From the NCBI GenBank assembly GCA_964505785.1, contig CAZDJZ010000002.1, forward strand, positions 248,001-312,000: a stretch of DNA of 64,000 nt, in the 5' to 3' direction. This stretch comes from CAYRTV01 sp964505785. GTDB lineage: Bacteria; Acidobacteriota; Aminicenantia; Aminicenantales; Aminicenantaceae. The notes beneath the pieces were generated by a model that saw only the letters and a list, made by a program, of their open reading frames with translations, was not told where the DNA came from and searched no databases. Positions 16,529 through 24,544 of the stretch are shown here, in pieces (positions within the stretch are counted from its first letter, which is position 1; each line of letters starts with the position of its first letter). The position numbers and the translations under genes were made by a program.

Positions 16529-19500
16529 GTGGGCTCATCCAAGCAAATACGGCGGGCGATCTGCGGAATATGCCCGGCCGGATGCTGGGTGAAGGTTAAA
16601 CTGGATAAAGGAAAGCTAGTCGGAATAGAAGCAGACTCTTCTCATCCTTTGGGAATGATTTGTAAGCGGGGGGAACACGCGTCTGAAATTGTTTATTCCC
16701 AACACCGTTTACAAACCCCATTAAAGCGAAGCGGACCTAAGGGAACGTATCAATTTGAACCCATAACCTGGGAAGCAGCATATGATACAATTGCAGAGCA
16801 GCTCAACCGTTTAAAATCAGAATCCGGGCCTGAGTGTGTTTCAATTTATACCGGGCGGGGAGCTTTCGAATTGTCCCTCTGCGATGTATTTCAACCGAGA
16901 GACGCAGCCGTATCATCTGCCTCCAGCGTTCTTTTCCCGTTTGGTTCCCCCAATACTATGGGAGTGGGAGCGCTTTGCTATGTATCATTTGCAATGATCG
17001 CTCCACATGTGACCATGGGACGAATGCTTATCAATTTGTTTACTGATATTGAAAATTCAGATTTGCTTTTTGTTTGGGGAGCCAATCCCTATACGGATTC
17101 CCCTCCACTGGATATGACCCGTTTGGAAGCAGCCCGCAAACGCGGAGCGGATGTGGTGGTGATTGATCCACGTTACACGGAAACCGCTAAAAGGACAGGA
17201 GCCCGCTGGATACCAATACGCCCTGGGACCGACGGAGCCTTAGCCTTGTCAATGATTCAAGTTCTTTTGGATGAAGATCTCTATGATGAAAATTTCGCGG
17301 AAGAATGGACCAGTGGTTTTGAAGAATTGTCCCGCTATGTTCAGCATTTCCAGCCGGAGCAAGTCGAACCGGTTACAGGGATCAAGGCAGATACAATACG
17401 CTCTCTTGCCCGCTCGCTTGTCCAGGCTAACGGAGCGGCACCCGTCATGTATACAGGATTGGAATATTCCAACTCCGGAATTCAGGCGATCAGAGCGGTT
17501 CTGACTCTATTCGCCCTTTCTGGTAATCTGGATGTTCCAGGAGGATTATGTATGTCCATGCCTGGATCTCATTTTCCCATAAACAGGGAAAATATATTAT
17601 CCAACCCCGATCTCAAGCGTGCGGTCGCCAGAGGCAAATTCCCCCTTTACAGCCATTACCGGGGGGAATCGCATGCTTCCGGTCTGATCGATGCCGTATT
17701 GAATTCCGACCCGTACAGCATCCGCGGTCTGATCATTCATGGGGCTTCCATACTTACATCCTGGCCCCAATCAAAAATATGGCGCGAAACTCTATCCAAA
17801 CTGGATTTTTTGGTTTCCATTGATCGACAATTGACAGCTGATTGCGCTTATGCGGATATCGTCCTTCCCGCAACCACCATGTTTGAAATTGAGTCATACA
17901 TGACATATGGGTCTATTTTCCGTATACGGGAAAAAATCATCGATCCGGTTGGGAAGGCAAGAGATGACTATTTAATTATGGCCCATTTAGCGAACCGTTT
18001 AGGGTATGGACGGTTTTTTCCCCAGTCAAGAGAAGAAATGCTGCGGTATGTTCTGAAATATTCCGGTTTTTCTCTGGAACAGGTGAGAGAAGCAGGCGGA
18101 ACTGTCCAGATCAAAACACCGGTCATGGAATATAAAAAATGGGAAAAGGGAAAGCTGCGGAATGACGGAAAGCCTGGATTTGACACACCGTCAGGGAAAT
18201 TTGAAGTTTATTCCACAATATTGAAGGATTATGGTTACAATCCTCTTCCCGAATATCTGGAGCCGGAGGAAGGACCCCTGGCATCTCCGAAAACTTACAG
18301 TACCTATCCCTTAGTGTTCAATTCGGGGGCCAGGTCGCAGAGCTATTTTCGATCGCAACATCACGGTATTCCAGCCTTGGCAAAGGACCATCCTGAACCA
18401 TTTGTTGAGATAAATCAGGCCGATGCTAAAGCCAGAGGGATACAGAGCGGAGATTTAGCCGCTGTTTCAACAAAAAGAGGAGAAGTGCTTTTTCGTGCAG
18501 TGGTGTCCGATCAGATAAAGGCCGGATCCGTTGAATGCAATATGGGGGGCGGAGGTCCAGTCGGACCTGAAATGTGGCAAAAATCCAATGTGAACGAACT
18601 GACTGATATAACCAATTTTGATTTAATTTCGGGATTTCCTGTCTACAAGGCCTTGCTCTGCGATGTGCGAAAAGCTGCACATGGATCATCAAAAACAATA
18701 TCTTCACGTAATTTAGATTCCCACTCCCAGATTAATGTAAATAAAATTAATAAGTCATCACCAGCCAAGCATGTTTACTTAGACAATAACGCCACTTCCG
18801 CTGTTCTTCCCGAAGTTAAGAAAGCCATGTCAGAATTTTTTGATACCCGGCATGGAAATCCCTCCAGCATTCATCAGCAGGGAAGAAAAACACGGGAAGC
18901 CGTTGAGAACGCCCGGCGGCAGCTGGCTTCCTTAGTTAATTGCCGGCCGCGCCGTCTTGTTTTTACTTCCGGCGGTTCTGAGGCGAATAATTTAGCCATC
19001 AAAGGAATCGCTTTCTTGAATTTAGGTTCAAAACAAAAAAAAATCATCACCAGCTCCGCGGAACATCCAGCGGTTTTGAAAACGTGTGCCTTTTTGGAAA
19101 AAATCGGGTTTAACGTCGTTTATCTCGAAGTTGATGAAACCGGGATGGTACAGCCGGAAACCCTGGAAAAATTCATAAGCAGCGACACTATTCTTGTTTC
19201 CATCATGACAGCAAATAATGAAACCGGCACCATTATGCCCATAAAAGAATTGGCTGAAATCGCTCATGCTCATAATGCCTTGTTTCATACGGATGCCGTC
19301 CAGGCAGTTGGGAAAATTCCTGCTGACATAGAAGAGTGGAACGTTGATCTCCTAACTCTGTCCGGTCATAAATTTCATGGACCCAAGGGAATCGGGGCAT
19401 TATATATCAGAAAGGATTTGAAAATGGAGCCGCTTATTCATGGGGGAAAGCAAGAGCATGGATTAAGAGCCGGCACTGAAAATGTTCCGGCTATTGTCGG

Positions 19501-19927
19501 TCTCGGCAAAGCCGCGGATTCTGCCTTTAAAAACTTAAACGCATTCAATGAAACAAAAAAACTGCGGGACCGTTTGGAAACCGGCATCATTTCCATTACC
19601 GGAGATGCCCATATTAACGGCCACCTTGAAAAAAGGCTGCCGAACACACTTAATATTGTCATCCCGGGATACAGAGGGGAATCACTGGCGATTGCTATGG
19701 ACCAGAAAGGAATTTCCTTGTCTTCCGGCAGCGCGTGCAAAACCGGCTCACCGGAACCATCCCAAACTTTAACAGCCATGGGCCTGACTTCGGAAGAAGC
19801 CCAATGTTCCGTACGTTTTTCCTTGAGCCGTTTCACAACAAAAGAAGATATCGAAGACACATTGAAAGCATTGGATGTGGTTCTCAAAAACATGAAAACC
19901 ACTGTGCGTTTTCTTCCTTGCAAATAA
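16529..19927 (+). CDS. Molybdopterin oxidoreductase - cysteine desulfurase fusion protein
   Basis: A 1132-residue two-part protein. Residues 1 to about 715 form a DMSO-reductase-family subunit. A 4Fe-4S motif is formed by Cys12, 15, 19 and 45, GSPNTMGVGALCY has Cys150 in the usual Mo-ligand position, and the molybdopterin dinucleotide-binding domain is near 590-705 (GARSQSYFRSQ, GDLAAVSTKRGEV). After a Ser/Asn-rich linker (about 717-747), residues 748-1132 form a complete NifS/IscS-type cysteine desulfurase: DNNATS at 752, PLP lysine 948 in SGHKFHGP and catalytic Cys1070 in SSGSACKTG. No twin-arginine signal is present, so it acts in the cytoplasm. The GTG start at 16529 follows AGGGGGT and the egtD stop by 10 bp. 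Likely role: the desulfurase makes persulfide from cysteine, and the Mo site either receives it as a ligand or uses it to thiolate hercynine. The reaction is inferred. Confidence 0.9.
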   Translation: MGSSKQIRRAICGICPAGCWVKVKLDKGKLVGIEADSSHPLGMICKRGEHASEIVYSQHRLQTPLKRSGPKGTYQFEPITWEAAYDTIAEQLNRLKSESGPECVSIYTGRGAFELSLCDVFQPRDAAVSSASSVLFPFGSPNTMGVGALCYVSFAMIAPHVTMGRMLINLFTDIENSDLLFVWGANPYTDSPPLDMTRLEAARKRGADVVVIDPRYTETAKRTGARWIPIRPGTDGALALSMIQVLLDEDLYDENFAEEWTSGFEELSRYVQHFQPEQVEPVTGIKADTIRSLARSLVQANGAAPVMYTGLEYSNSGIQAIRAVLTLFALSGNLDVPGGLCMSMPGSHFPINRENILSNPDLKRAVARGKFPLYSHYRGESHASGLIDAVLNSDPYSIRGLIIHGASILTSWPQSKIWRETLSKLDFLVSIDRQLTADCAYADIVLPATTMFEIESYMTYGSIFRIREKIIDPVGKARDDYLIMAHLANRLGYGRFFPQSREEMLRYVLKYSGFSLEQVREAGGTVQIKTPVMEYKKWEKGKLRNDGKPGFDTPSGKFEVYSTILKDYGYNPLPEYLEPEEGPLASPKTYSTYPLVFNSGARSQSYFRSQHHGIPALAKDHPEPFVEINQADAKARGIQSGDLAAVSTKRGEVLFRAVVSDQIKAGSVECNMGGGGPVGPEMWQKSNVNELTDITNFDLISGFPVYKALLCDVRKAAHGSSKTISSRNLDSHSQINVNKINKSSPAKHVYLDNNATSAVLPEVKKAMSEFFDTRHGNPSSIHQQGRKTREAVENARRQLASLVNCRPRRLVFTSGGSEANNLAIKGIAFLNLGSKQKKIITSSAEHPAVLKTCAFLEKIGFNVVYLEVDETGMVQPETLEKFISSDTILVSIMTANNETGTIMPIKELAEIAHAHNALFHTDAVQAVGKIPADIEEWNVDLLTLSGHKFHGPKGIGALYIRKDLKMEPLIHGGKQEHGLRAGTENVPAIVGLGKAADSAFKNLNAFNETKKLRDRLETGIISITGDAHINGHLEKRLPNTLNIVIPGYRGESLAIAMDQKGISLSSGSACKTGSPEPSQTLTAMGLTSEEAQCSVRFSLSRFTTKEDIEDTLKALDVVLKNMKTTVRFLPCK

Positions 19928-20045
19928 CTTAGCGAATACCGATTTAAGCGCCTGAGAGCCTCCAGAATCAACAAAGTCGGCTTAAGAGAACCTAACCCCC
20001 CCCCGCCGCCGCCAGGCAATTCTCTCTCATTTACGGATGTTTTTA

Positions 20046-20061
20046 TGTCGGCCGGCCGACA
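20046..20061. promoter_or_regulatory. 16-bp palindrome 1, candidate parS-like or operator site
   Basis: TGTCGGCCGGCCGACA is a perfect 16-bp inverted repeat. Its length and TGT...ACA ends match the canonical parS layout (TGTTTCACGTGAAACA), but the inner bases differ. It lies 373 bp before the parA start codon and 25 bp centre-to-centre from palindrome 2. Confidence 0.5.
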
Positions 20062-20067
20062 CGGAGA

Positions 20068-20089
20068 CAATGTCGGCATGCCGACATTG
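20068..20089. promoter_or_regulatory. 22-bp palindrome 2, candidate parS-like or operator site
   Basis: The core TGTCGGCATGCCGACA (20071-20086) is a perfect palindrome extended by three complementary bases on each side to 22 bp in total. It differs from palindrome 1 only in the two central bases, giving the shared consensus TGTCGGC-NN-GCCGACA, which indicates selection for one protein-binding site. Confidence 0.55.
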
Positions 20090-20433
20090 GATAAGCTTCT
20101 TTGCTTTTAGTAAAAAAGTAACAATTATTTGTATTAATTTTAGTTTTTTTATCATTTATATTATAATGCCGGACGTACGGCTTGGTTGAGTCAAAATTTC
20201 AACTTGAAATTCATTTAATTTTGAGATAGCCTTGATTATACACATGCCAAGCTGGAATGGGTAAAAAATTGCGACTTGAAAATAGAAAACAATCCTGTTG
20301 ATCTTTAACTAAAAACCATGCGTATCGGTAATAGTAAAGAAATTAAAAACCGTCATGTTTTTTTATTGCAAAAATCCAGGCAAGTGTTTATGTAAATCAG
20401 TAAAGAAATATTTTTTTTGGGAGAAGATATTAA

Positions 20434-21192
20434 TTGATTATAGCTATCACTAATCAAAAAGGCGGAGTAGGGAAAACCACCACTGCCTTGAATATTTCCG
20501 CAGGACTGGCTGTTATGGGAGAAAGAACCTTACTGGTGGATACGGATCCTCAATCTAACTCAACTATTTCATTTGTCGACAATCCTGCTCAATTTTCAAA
20601 ATCTTTATTTGATGTTCTTGTCAATCCCGATGATTCCATTCGTGATATTATCGTACCTTCAGTTGTTCCAGGCCTGGATGTTGCCATATCTAAAATTTCC
20701 ATGGCAAAATTAGAGCCGACCTTACTGGGAGAAATTGACGGACATTACCGCCTTAAGGATAAATTAGACACAATTAAAAGCAATTATGATTACATCATCA
20801 TCGATACACCGCCGACACTCGGCCTCATTACATTAAATGCATTGGTCAGTGCCGATAGAGTGGTTATTCCAATCCAATCCTCGTATTTATGCTTGGAAGG
20901 AACAGACGATTTGTTGGAAACAATTGATAAAGTCAAAAAAATTGCTAACCCTGAGTTGGAAATTTTGGGAGTAATCATCACTCTGCATGATAAAAGAACC
21001 AATATCGCCAAGGATGTTGTCAATCGCATAAAAAATGTTTTTGGAAATCGTGTTTTCAAAACTATTATTTCTAAAAGCGTAAAACTTGAAGAGAGTCCGG
21101 CTTATAAAGAGTCCATTTATACATTTGCACCAGATTCCATTGGATCGGTTCAATATAAAAGAGTGGTGAAGGAGATAATGGACCGTGCCTAA
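20434..21192 (+). CDS. parA: ParA-family ATPase (chromosome/plasmid partitioning)
   Basis: A 252-residue Walker-type ATPase that moves ParB-bound DNA in partitioning. The deviant Walker A motif QKGGVGKTT is at residues 8-16 and the switch region DTDPQSNS near 39-46; YDYIIIDTPPTLG (near 125) is Walker B. No N-terminal HTH extension is present, as in chromosomal Soj/ParA (type Ib) proteins. Translation starts at TTG after GGGAGAAG. It overlaps parB by 8 bp, so the two are translationally coupled. No dnaA/gidA/rsmG neighbourhood is seen. Confidence 0.92.
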   Translation: MIIAITNQKGGVGKTTTALNISAGLAVMGERTLLVDTDPQSNSTISFVDNPAQFSKSLFDVLVNPDDSIRDIIVPSVVPGLDVAISKISMAKLEPTLLGEIDGHYRLKDKLDTIKSNYDYIIIDTPPTLGLITLNALVSADRVVIPIQSSYLCLEGTDDLLETIDKVKKIANPELEILGVIITLHDKRTNIAKDVVNRIKNVFGNRVFKTIISKSVKLEESPAYKESIYTFAPDSIGSVQYKRVVKEIMDRA

Positions 21193-22021
21193 AAAAAGAC
21201 GTTCCGGACTGCCTGATCAAATAGGAATGAGACATGATGATCATTTCGTCGATCTTATTTCAACACGTTCGAAAGGCCCAAAAATAAGAATGATCCCCCT
21301 GGATCGGATCGATCCGAATCCGCACCAGGCAAGAAATGAACTTGGGGATATCGCTGAATTGGTGATGTCAGTAAAGAACAGGGGAGTCCTAGAGCCGATT
21401 TTGGTCCGGCCGAAAAACGGACGGTATGAAATAATAGCCGGTGAAAGGCGTTATATGGCCTCGCAGAAAGCCGGAATCGAAGAAGTTCCAAGCATTATCC
21501 TTGATGTAGAAGATTCCGATGCTATGGAAATTTCACTCATAGAAAACCTGCAGAGAAAAGATTTAAATGTATTCGAAGAAGCAGATGGCTTAAAAGCATT
21601 GGCAGAACTTTATGAATATAACCATATTCAGATTGCAGAAAAGATTGGAAAGGCACGCTCAACAGTAACGGAGATCATTAATTTGAGCCGCATCCCTCCT
21701 GAAATAAGAAAAATATGCAGCGAAAAAAACATCACCAGCCGTTCAACACTATTGGAGATATCAAAACAGGAATCCAAAGACCATATGATGAATTTGATTC
21801 AAGCCATTCAGGCACGAAACCTCAGGCGTGAAGATACACGGGATCTGTCAAAGAAAATAAAAGGAAAAGAACAATCCCGAAATAAGAGATATGTCTATAA
21901 TTACAAACCTAAAAACGATGAAACTTGCCGGATACGAATAGAATTTAAGCGCAAGGATGTAAAAAAAGAAGAAATTGTAGAATTGCTGGAAACCCTTCTA
22001 AAAAAACTCAGATCTGAATAA
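21185..22021 (+). CDS. parB: ParB/Spo0J-family partition protein
   Basis: A 278-residue centromere-binding protein. The ParB N-terminal domain is seen as PLDRIDPNPHQAR (about 38-50) and EIIAGERRYMASQKAG (about 82-97, the CTP-binding GERR box). ENLQRKDLN follows, with a helix-turn-helix near 150-175 (IQIAEKIGKARSTVTEIINLSR) and a basic linker before a C-terminal dimerisation segment with a Leu-rich end. It starts with GTG inside the end of parA (8-bp overlap). The tandem palindromes at 20046-20089 are the best candidates for its binding site, since no canonical parS was seen. A 14-base A-run follows the stop at 22028-22041. Confidence 0.92.
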   Translation: MPKKRRSGLPDQIGMRHDDHFVDLISTRSKGPKIRMIPLDRIDPNPHQARNELGDIAELVMSVKNRGVLEPILVRPKNGRYEIIAGERRYMASQKAGIEEVPSIILDVEDSDAMEISLIENLQRKDLNVFEEADGLKALAELYEYNHIQIAEKIGKARSTVTEIINLSRIPPEIRKICSEKNITSRSTLLEISKQESKDHMMNLIQAIQARNLRREDTRDLSKKIKGKEQSRNKRYVYNYKPKNDETCRIRIEFKRKDVKKEEIVELLETLLKKLRSE

Positions 22022-22197
22022 TTCCTGAAAAAAAAAAAAAAGTAAAGAAATTAATATAAATTTGATAAAGTTTACATAATATACCTTATGCGACATTATT
22101 TTATCTATGTTTTTATTTCTTTTGTTATGTTTTGTTTAGACTTTTCCTTTCCCTGTGAATTTCTATGCTGCTCAGATTTTATGCAATTGTGGAAATG

Positions 22198-22719
22198 TTA
22201 TAGTTTGGGGCGGACCTTTTCTGCTTTTATCCATTCCTGCACCCAATCCGGCACTGGTTTGTTCCAGGATTCATTACCGAATGCTTTCAGGACAGTCTGT
22301 GCCGGGATAAGACCCTTTTTATCTCTTAATCCGGCTCTTATGACCGCTTGGGAGCAAATCTTTCCGCATCGAATGGTTTCCTGTACGAAATAAAACCAGC
22401 ACGCATCACGGCCGGCTAAACGGCTTTTTAAAATAAAATGCTTAAATGGTGGAAGCCTGCGGCGGAAACGAACACTCACGCCGGCCACAACAAAGTTCCA
22501 TCTTTTTCGACCGGCCATTTTCATTATACCGCTGCGGAAAGCCAAATCATATCTTCCCAGATCCATGAGTGTTAGATGCCGGCCGTTATTCATCTCAGGA
22601 TAGGTATCGCAATCATTAGGCCATACCCGCAGCTTAAGTTCGCTGACACCGTTTAAATCAAGTTTTTTTTTGAACACAGCTGAGGTCAGGACCCTCAGGA
22701 CCCGCAGATAGGGATACAT
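22198..22719 (-). CDS. Thioesterase-superfamily protein (4HBT_2/THEM6-like)
   Basis: A 173-residue single hot-dog-domain protein. The family pattern VWPNDCDTYPEMNNGRHLTLMDLGR places the hot-dog helix with its conserved Asn-Asn-Gly-Arg, followed by the beta-sheet VSVRFRRRLPPF. Proteins of this 4HBT_2 group hydrolyse acyl-CoA thioesters or have unknown targets. I chose the ATG at 22719 because GGGAGGT stands 5 bp upstream; an in-frame start at 22770 has no such site and adds 17 unconserved residues. It is divergent from the methyltransferase gene at 22837 and not part of a visible operon. Confidence 0.78.
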   Translation of the reverse strand: MYPYLRVLRVLTSAVFKKKLDLNGVSELKLRVWPNDCDTYPEMNNGRHLTLMDLGRYDLAFRSGIMKMAGRKRWNFVVAGVSVRFRRRLPPFKHFILKSRLAGRDACWFYFVQETIRCGKICSQAVIRAGLRDKKGLIPAQTVLKAFGNESWNKPVPDWVQEWIKAEKVRPKL

Positions 22720-22836
22720 GGATACCTCCCGTAATTCATTGTATATATCCAAGGATATGACCGCAACCAAGAGAGAAAAATATTTTGCTTTTCTAATGGT
22801 GTGGGGATAAGATGTGAATCAGGAAGAAACGACATA

Positions 22837-24159
22837 ATGATTTGGTGGAGACAAGGACTGCACCGGCTGCGCTGCTTTATGAAAAACTGGTCTTCCGTCA
22901 AGGACCGGCAATACCACAACAATCAATTCAGCTCTGCGGTTGATCAGCCTTTCCGCTTCAGTTATACGGGGTATATCACTATCCGGCGGTTTGCGGATTT
23001 AGCCCTTCCCTATCTAAATGAATGCCGCCGGGTGCTGGATATCGGTTGCGGCACCGGAGAAATCACATGTGAATTGGCTTCCCGTCTGCCGGAGGTCCGT
23101 TTCACGGGCATAGATCACAGCCTAACCGGACTGCAGCAAGCCCGAAGCCATGCTGAATTTTTGGGCCTCAAGAATATAGAATTTGCAGAAGATAAGGCAG
23201 AATCATTCATACCAGGGGCCTCCATTGATTTAGTGATGATGTTCGATGCGTTCCATCATCTGGAACATCCCCGCCGTTTTATCAAACATATGGAAAAATT
23301 CACCTCCTCCTTTTTGCTGATTGAGCCTCACGGAAACTGGAAAGGCGGCTGGGACCGCAATTTAGATTTAGACTGGATTGTACTCGAGTTGGACAAAATC
23401 AGAACCCGGCTGAATCAGATATTGGATGAAGACAGCCACCAGAAAAGAATTACATATAAATCCAAACCCGAAGGAGACCCGGTTGAATACCGGTATTCAC
23501 TCCGGGATTTCAAAAATATTTTTCGGGGTTACGGTTTGGAACTGCGCGGCACCGTGTCCGGGCTGGACGCATACCCGCCGGATGCGACCGCCTCCGGACA
23601 ATTGCGGGAATTGTATGGAGAATGGATTTATAAGTTTTACAAAAGGATCGATAACTATCTGTTCCAATCCAATCTGGATTTTTGGGCTAAACACTGGCTG
23701 ATATGCGCCTGTAAAGGAAAACAGCACAAGCTGCGGAAACCGGCGGCCAAACCGCCTCTGTCAAAAGAGATAAATAAAGAAATACAAGGCCCGTATCAAG
23801 TCACCTATATCAGTCATTCTGAAATCAATGAAACCGTTCCCGGAGGGGCTGGTTTTCAATTATCTGTTTCCCTCAAAAATACCGGATTCATTACCTGGTC
23901 TTCCAAAGTCAAAACGCGCCCTGTGTTTATCAGTTATCACTGGCAGGACTCTTCCGGGAATACCCTTATATTTGATGGTGAGAGAACAGCATTTGACCAT
24001 CCGGTTGGACCGGGCGGAGAGGAAACAGTGACCCTCAACGTAAAAACACCCGATTCCAGAGGCCGTTTGATTCTAGCCGTGGATATAGTGTGTGAAGGTG
24101 TGACCTGGTTTTCCCAGACCGGAAGCCGCATGCTTCTCATTCCTGTCCGGATTTCCTGA
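22837..24159 (+). CDS. SAM methyltransferase with C-terminal Ig-like domain
   Basis: A 440-residue protein. Motif I VLDIGCGTGE is at about residues 67-76 with the acidic GIDHS following, giving a class I methyltransferase core (about 50-185). The middle section (about 190-305) is specific to the protein. The last 120 residues (from about 318, with QLSVSLKNTGFITWSS and SYHWQDSSG) look like an Ig-like beta-sandwich similar to the domain appended to glycan-related proteins. I chose the ATG at 22837 because AGGAAG lies about 10 bp upstream; a GTG at 22801 has none. A surface-glycan or lipid substrate is a guess from the domain combination. Confidence 0.7.
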   Translation: MIWWRQGLHRLRCFMKNWSSVKDRQYHNNQFSSAVDQPFRFSYTGYITIRRFADLALPYLNECRRVLDIGCGTGEITCELASRLPEVRFTGIDHSLTGLQQARSHAEFLGLKNIEFAEDKAESFIPGASIDLVMMFDAFHHLEHPRRFIKHMEKFTSSFLLIEPHGNWKGGWDRNLDLDWIVLELDKIRTRLNQILDEDSHQKRITYKSKPEGDPVEYRYSLRDFKNIFRGYGLELRGTVSGLDAYPPDATASGQLRELYGEWIYKFYKRIDNYLFQSNLDFWAKHWLICACKGKQHKLRKPAAKPPLSKEINKEIQGPYQVTYISHSEINETVPGGAGFQLSVSLKNTGFITWSSKVKTRPVFISYHWQDSSGNTLIFDGERTAFDHPVGPGGEETVTLNVKTPDSRGRLILAVDIVCEGVTWFSQTGSRMLLIPVRIS

Positions 24160-24544
24160 GCTGCTCGGTCACTAAACCGAAGTCCCAATACAAACCACTT
24201 CCCAAACCGGCTGCATATACTGAAAACAGCGAGAGCAGACCCCGGCTACCTTCTATCCCGGTGTGCAACACCCAAAATAAAGCCGCAATTATTTGTGCGG
24301 CTTGAACATTTGACCGGTCCAATATTCTTCTGCCCAACGGAAAAATGCTGCATGGCCGAGTCGACAGCAAAGAAATAAGAGCTCACTTTTCCCAACAGCA
24401 TGAGCGTTTGGAAATGTTGATTGATCAAATTTCCATTATTCCGGTTTATTCAGAGCGGGAGCCTAACACCGTCATCAGGATGTATGCATGACTAGACCTT
24501 GACAGCTGATTTGGCCTGGATTATTCGCGGGCCGAGATTGCCGA
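24160..24544. other. Intergenic region between convergent genes
   Basis: 385 bp between the convergent methyltransferase and nuclease genes. It contains a dispersed repeat (24514-24543). A minus-strand reading frame from 24370 has a hydrophobic stretch but matches no family I know and has no ribosome site; it may be a decayed gene. No tRNA or terminator is recognised. Confidence 0.5.
24514..24543 (-). repeat. Dispersed REP-like repeat, copy 6
   Basis: Reads GCCTGGATTATTCGCGGGCC then GAGATTGCCG on the plus strand, a near-consensus copy in reverse orientation with one change in the core (CGCGG for CACGG). It abuts the 3' end of the nuclease gene. Confidence 0.78.

Larger units (their letters stand above)
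19928..20433. other. Intergenic region upstream of parAB
   Basis: No convincing gene in 506 bp. It starts with a C-rich run and GCC repeats (about 19996-20015), then the two 16-bp palindromes (20046-20061 and 20071-20086), then about 330 bp of AT-rich DNA up to the parA start at 20434, preceded by GGGAGAAG. Confidence 0.6.

Noticed and set aside
19438..20079. 213-codon reading frame on the minus strand over the end of the Mo-desulfurase gene
   Set aside because: It lies antisense to the conserved desulfurase active-site region, has no family match and is Pro/Arg/Ser-rich as expected of an antisense frame.
24137..24370. Minus-strand 77-codon hydrophobic reading frame between convergent genes
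   Set aside because: Overlaps the end of the methyltransferase gene, no ribosome site and no recognisable family; at most a decayed gene.
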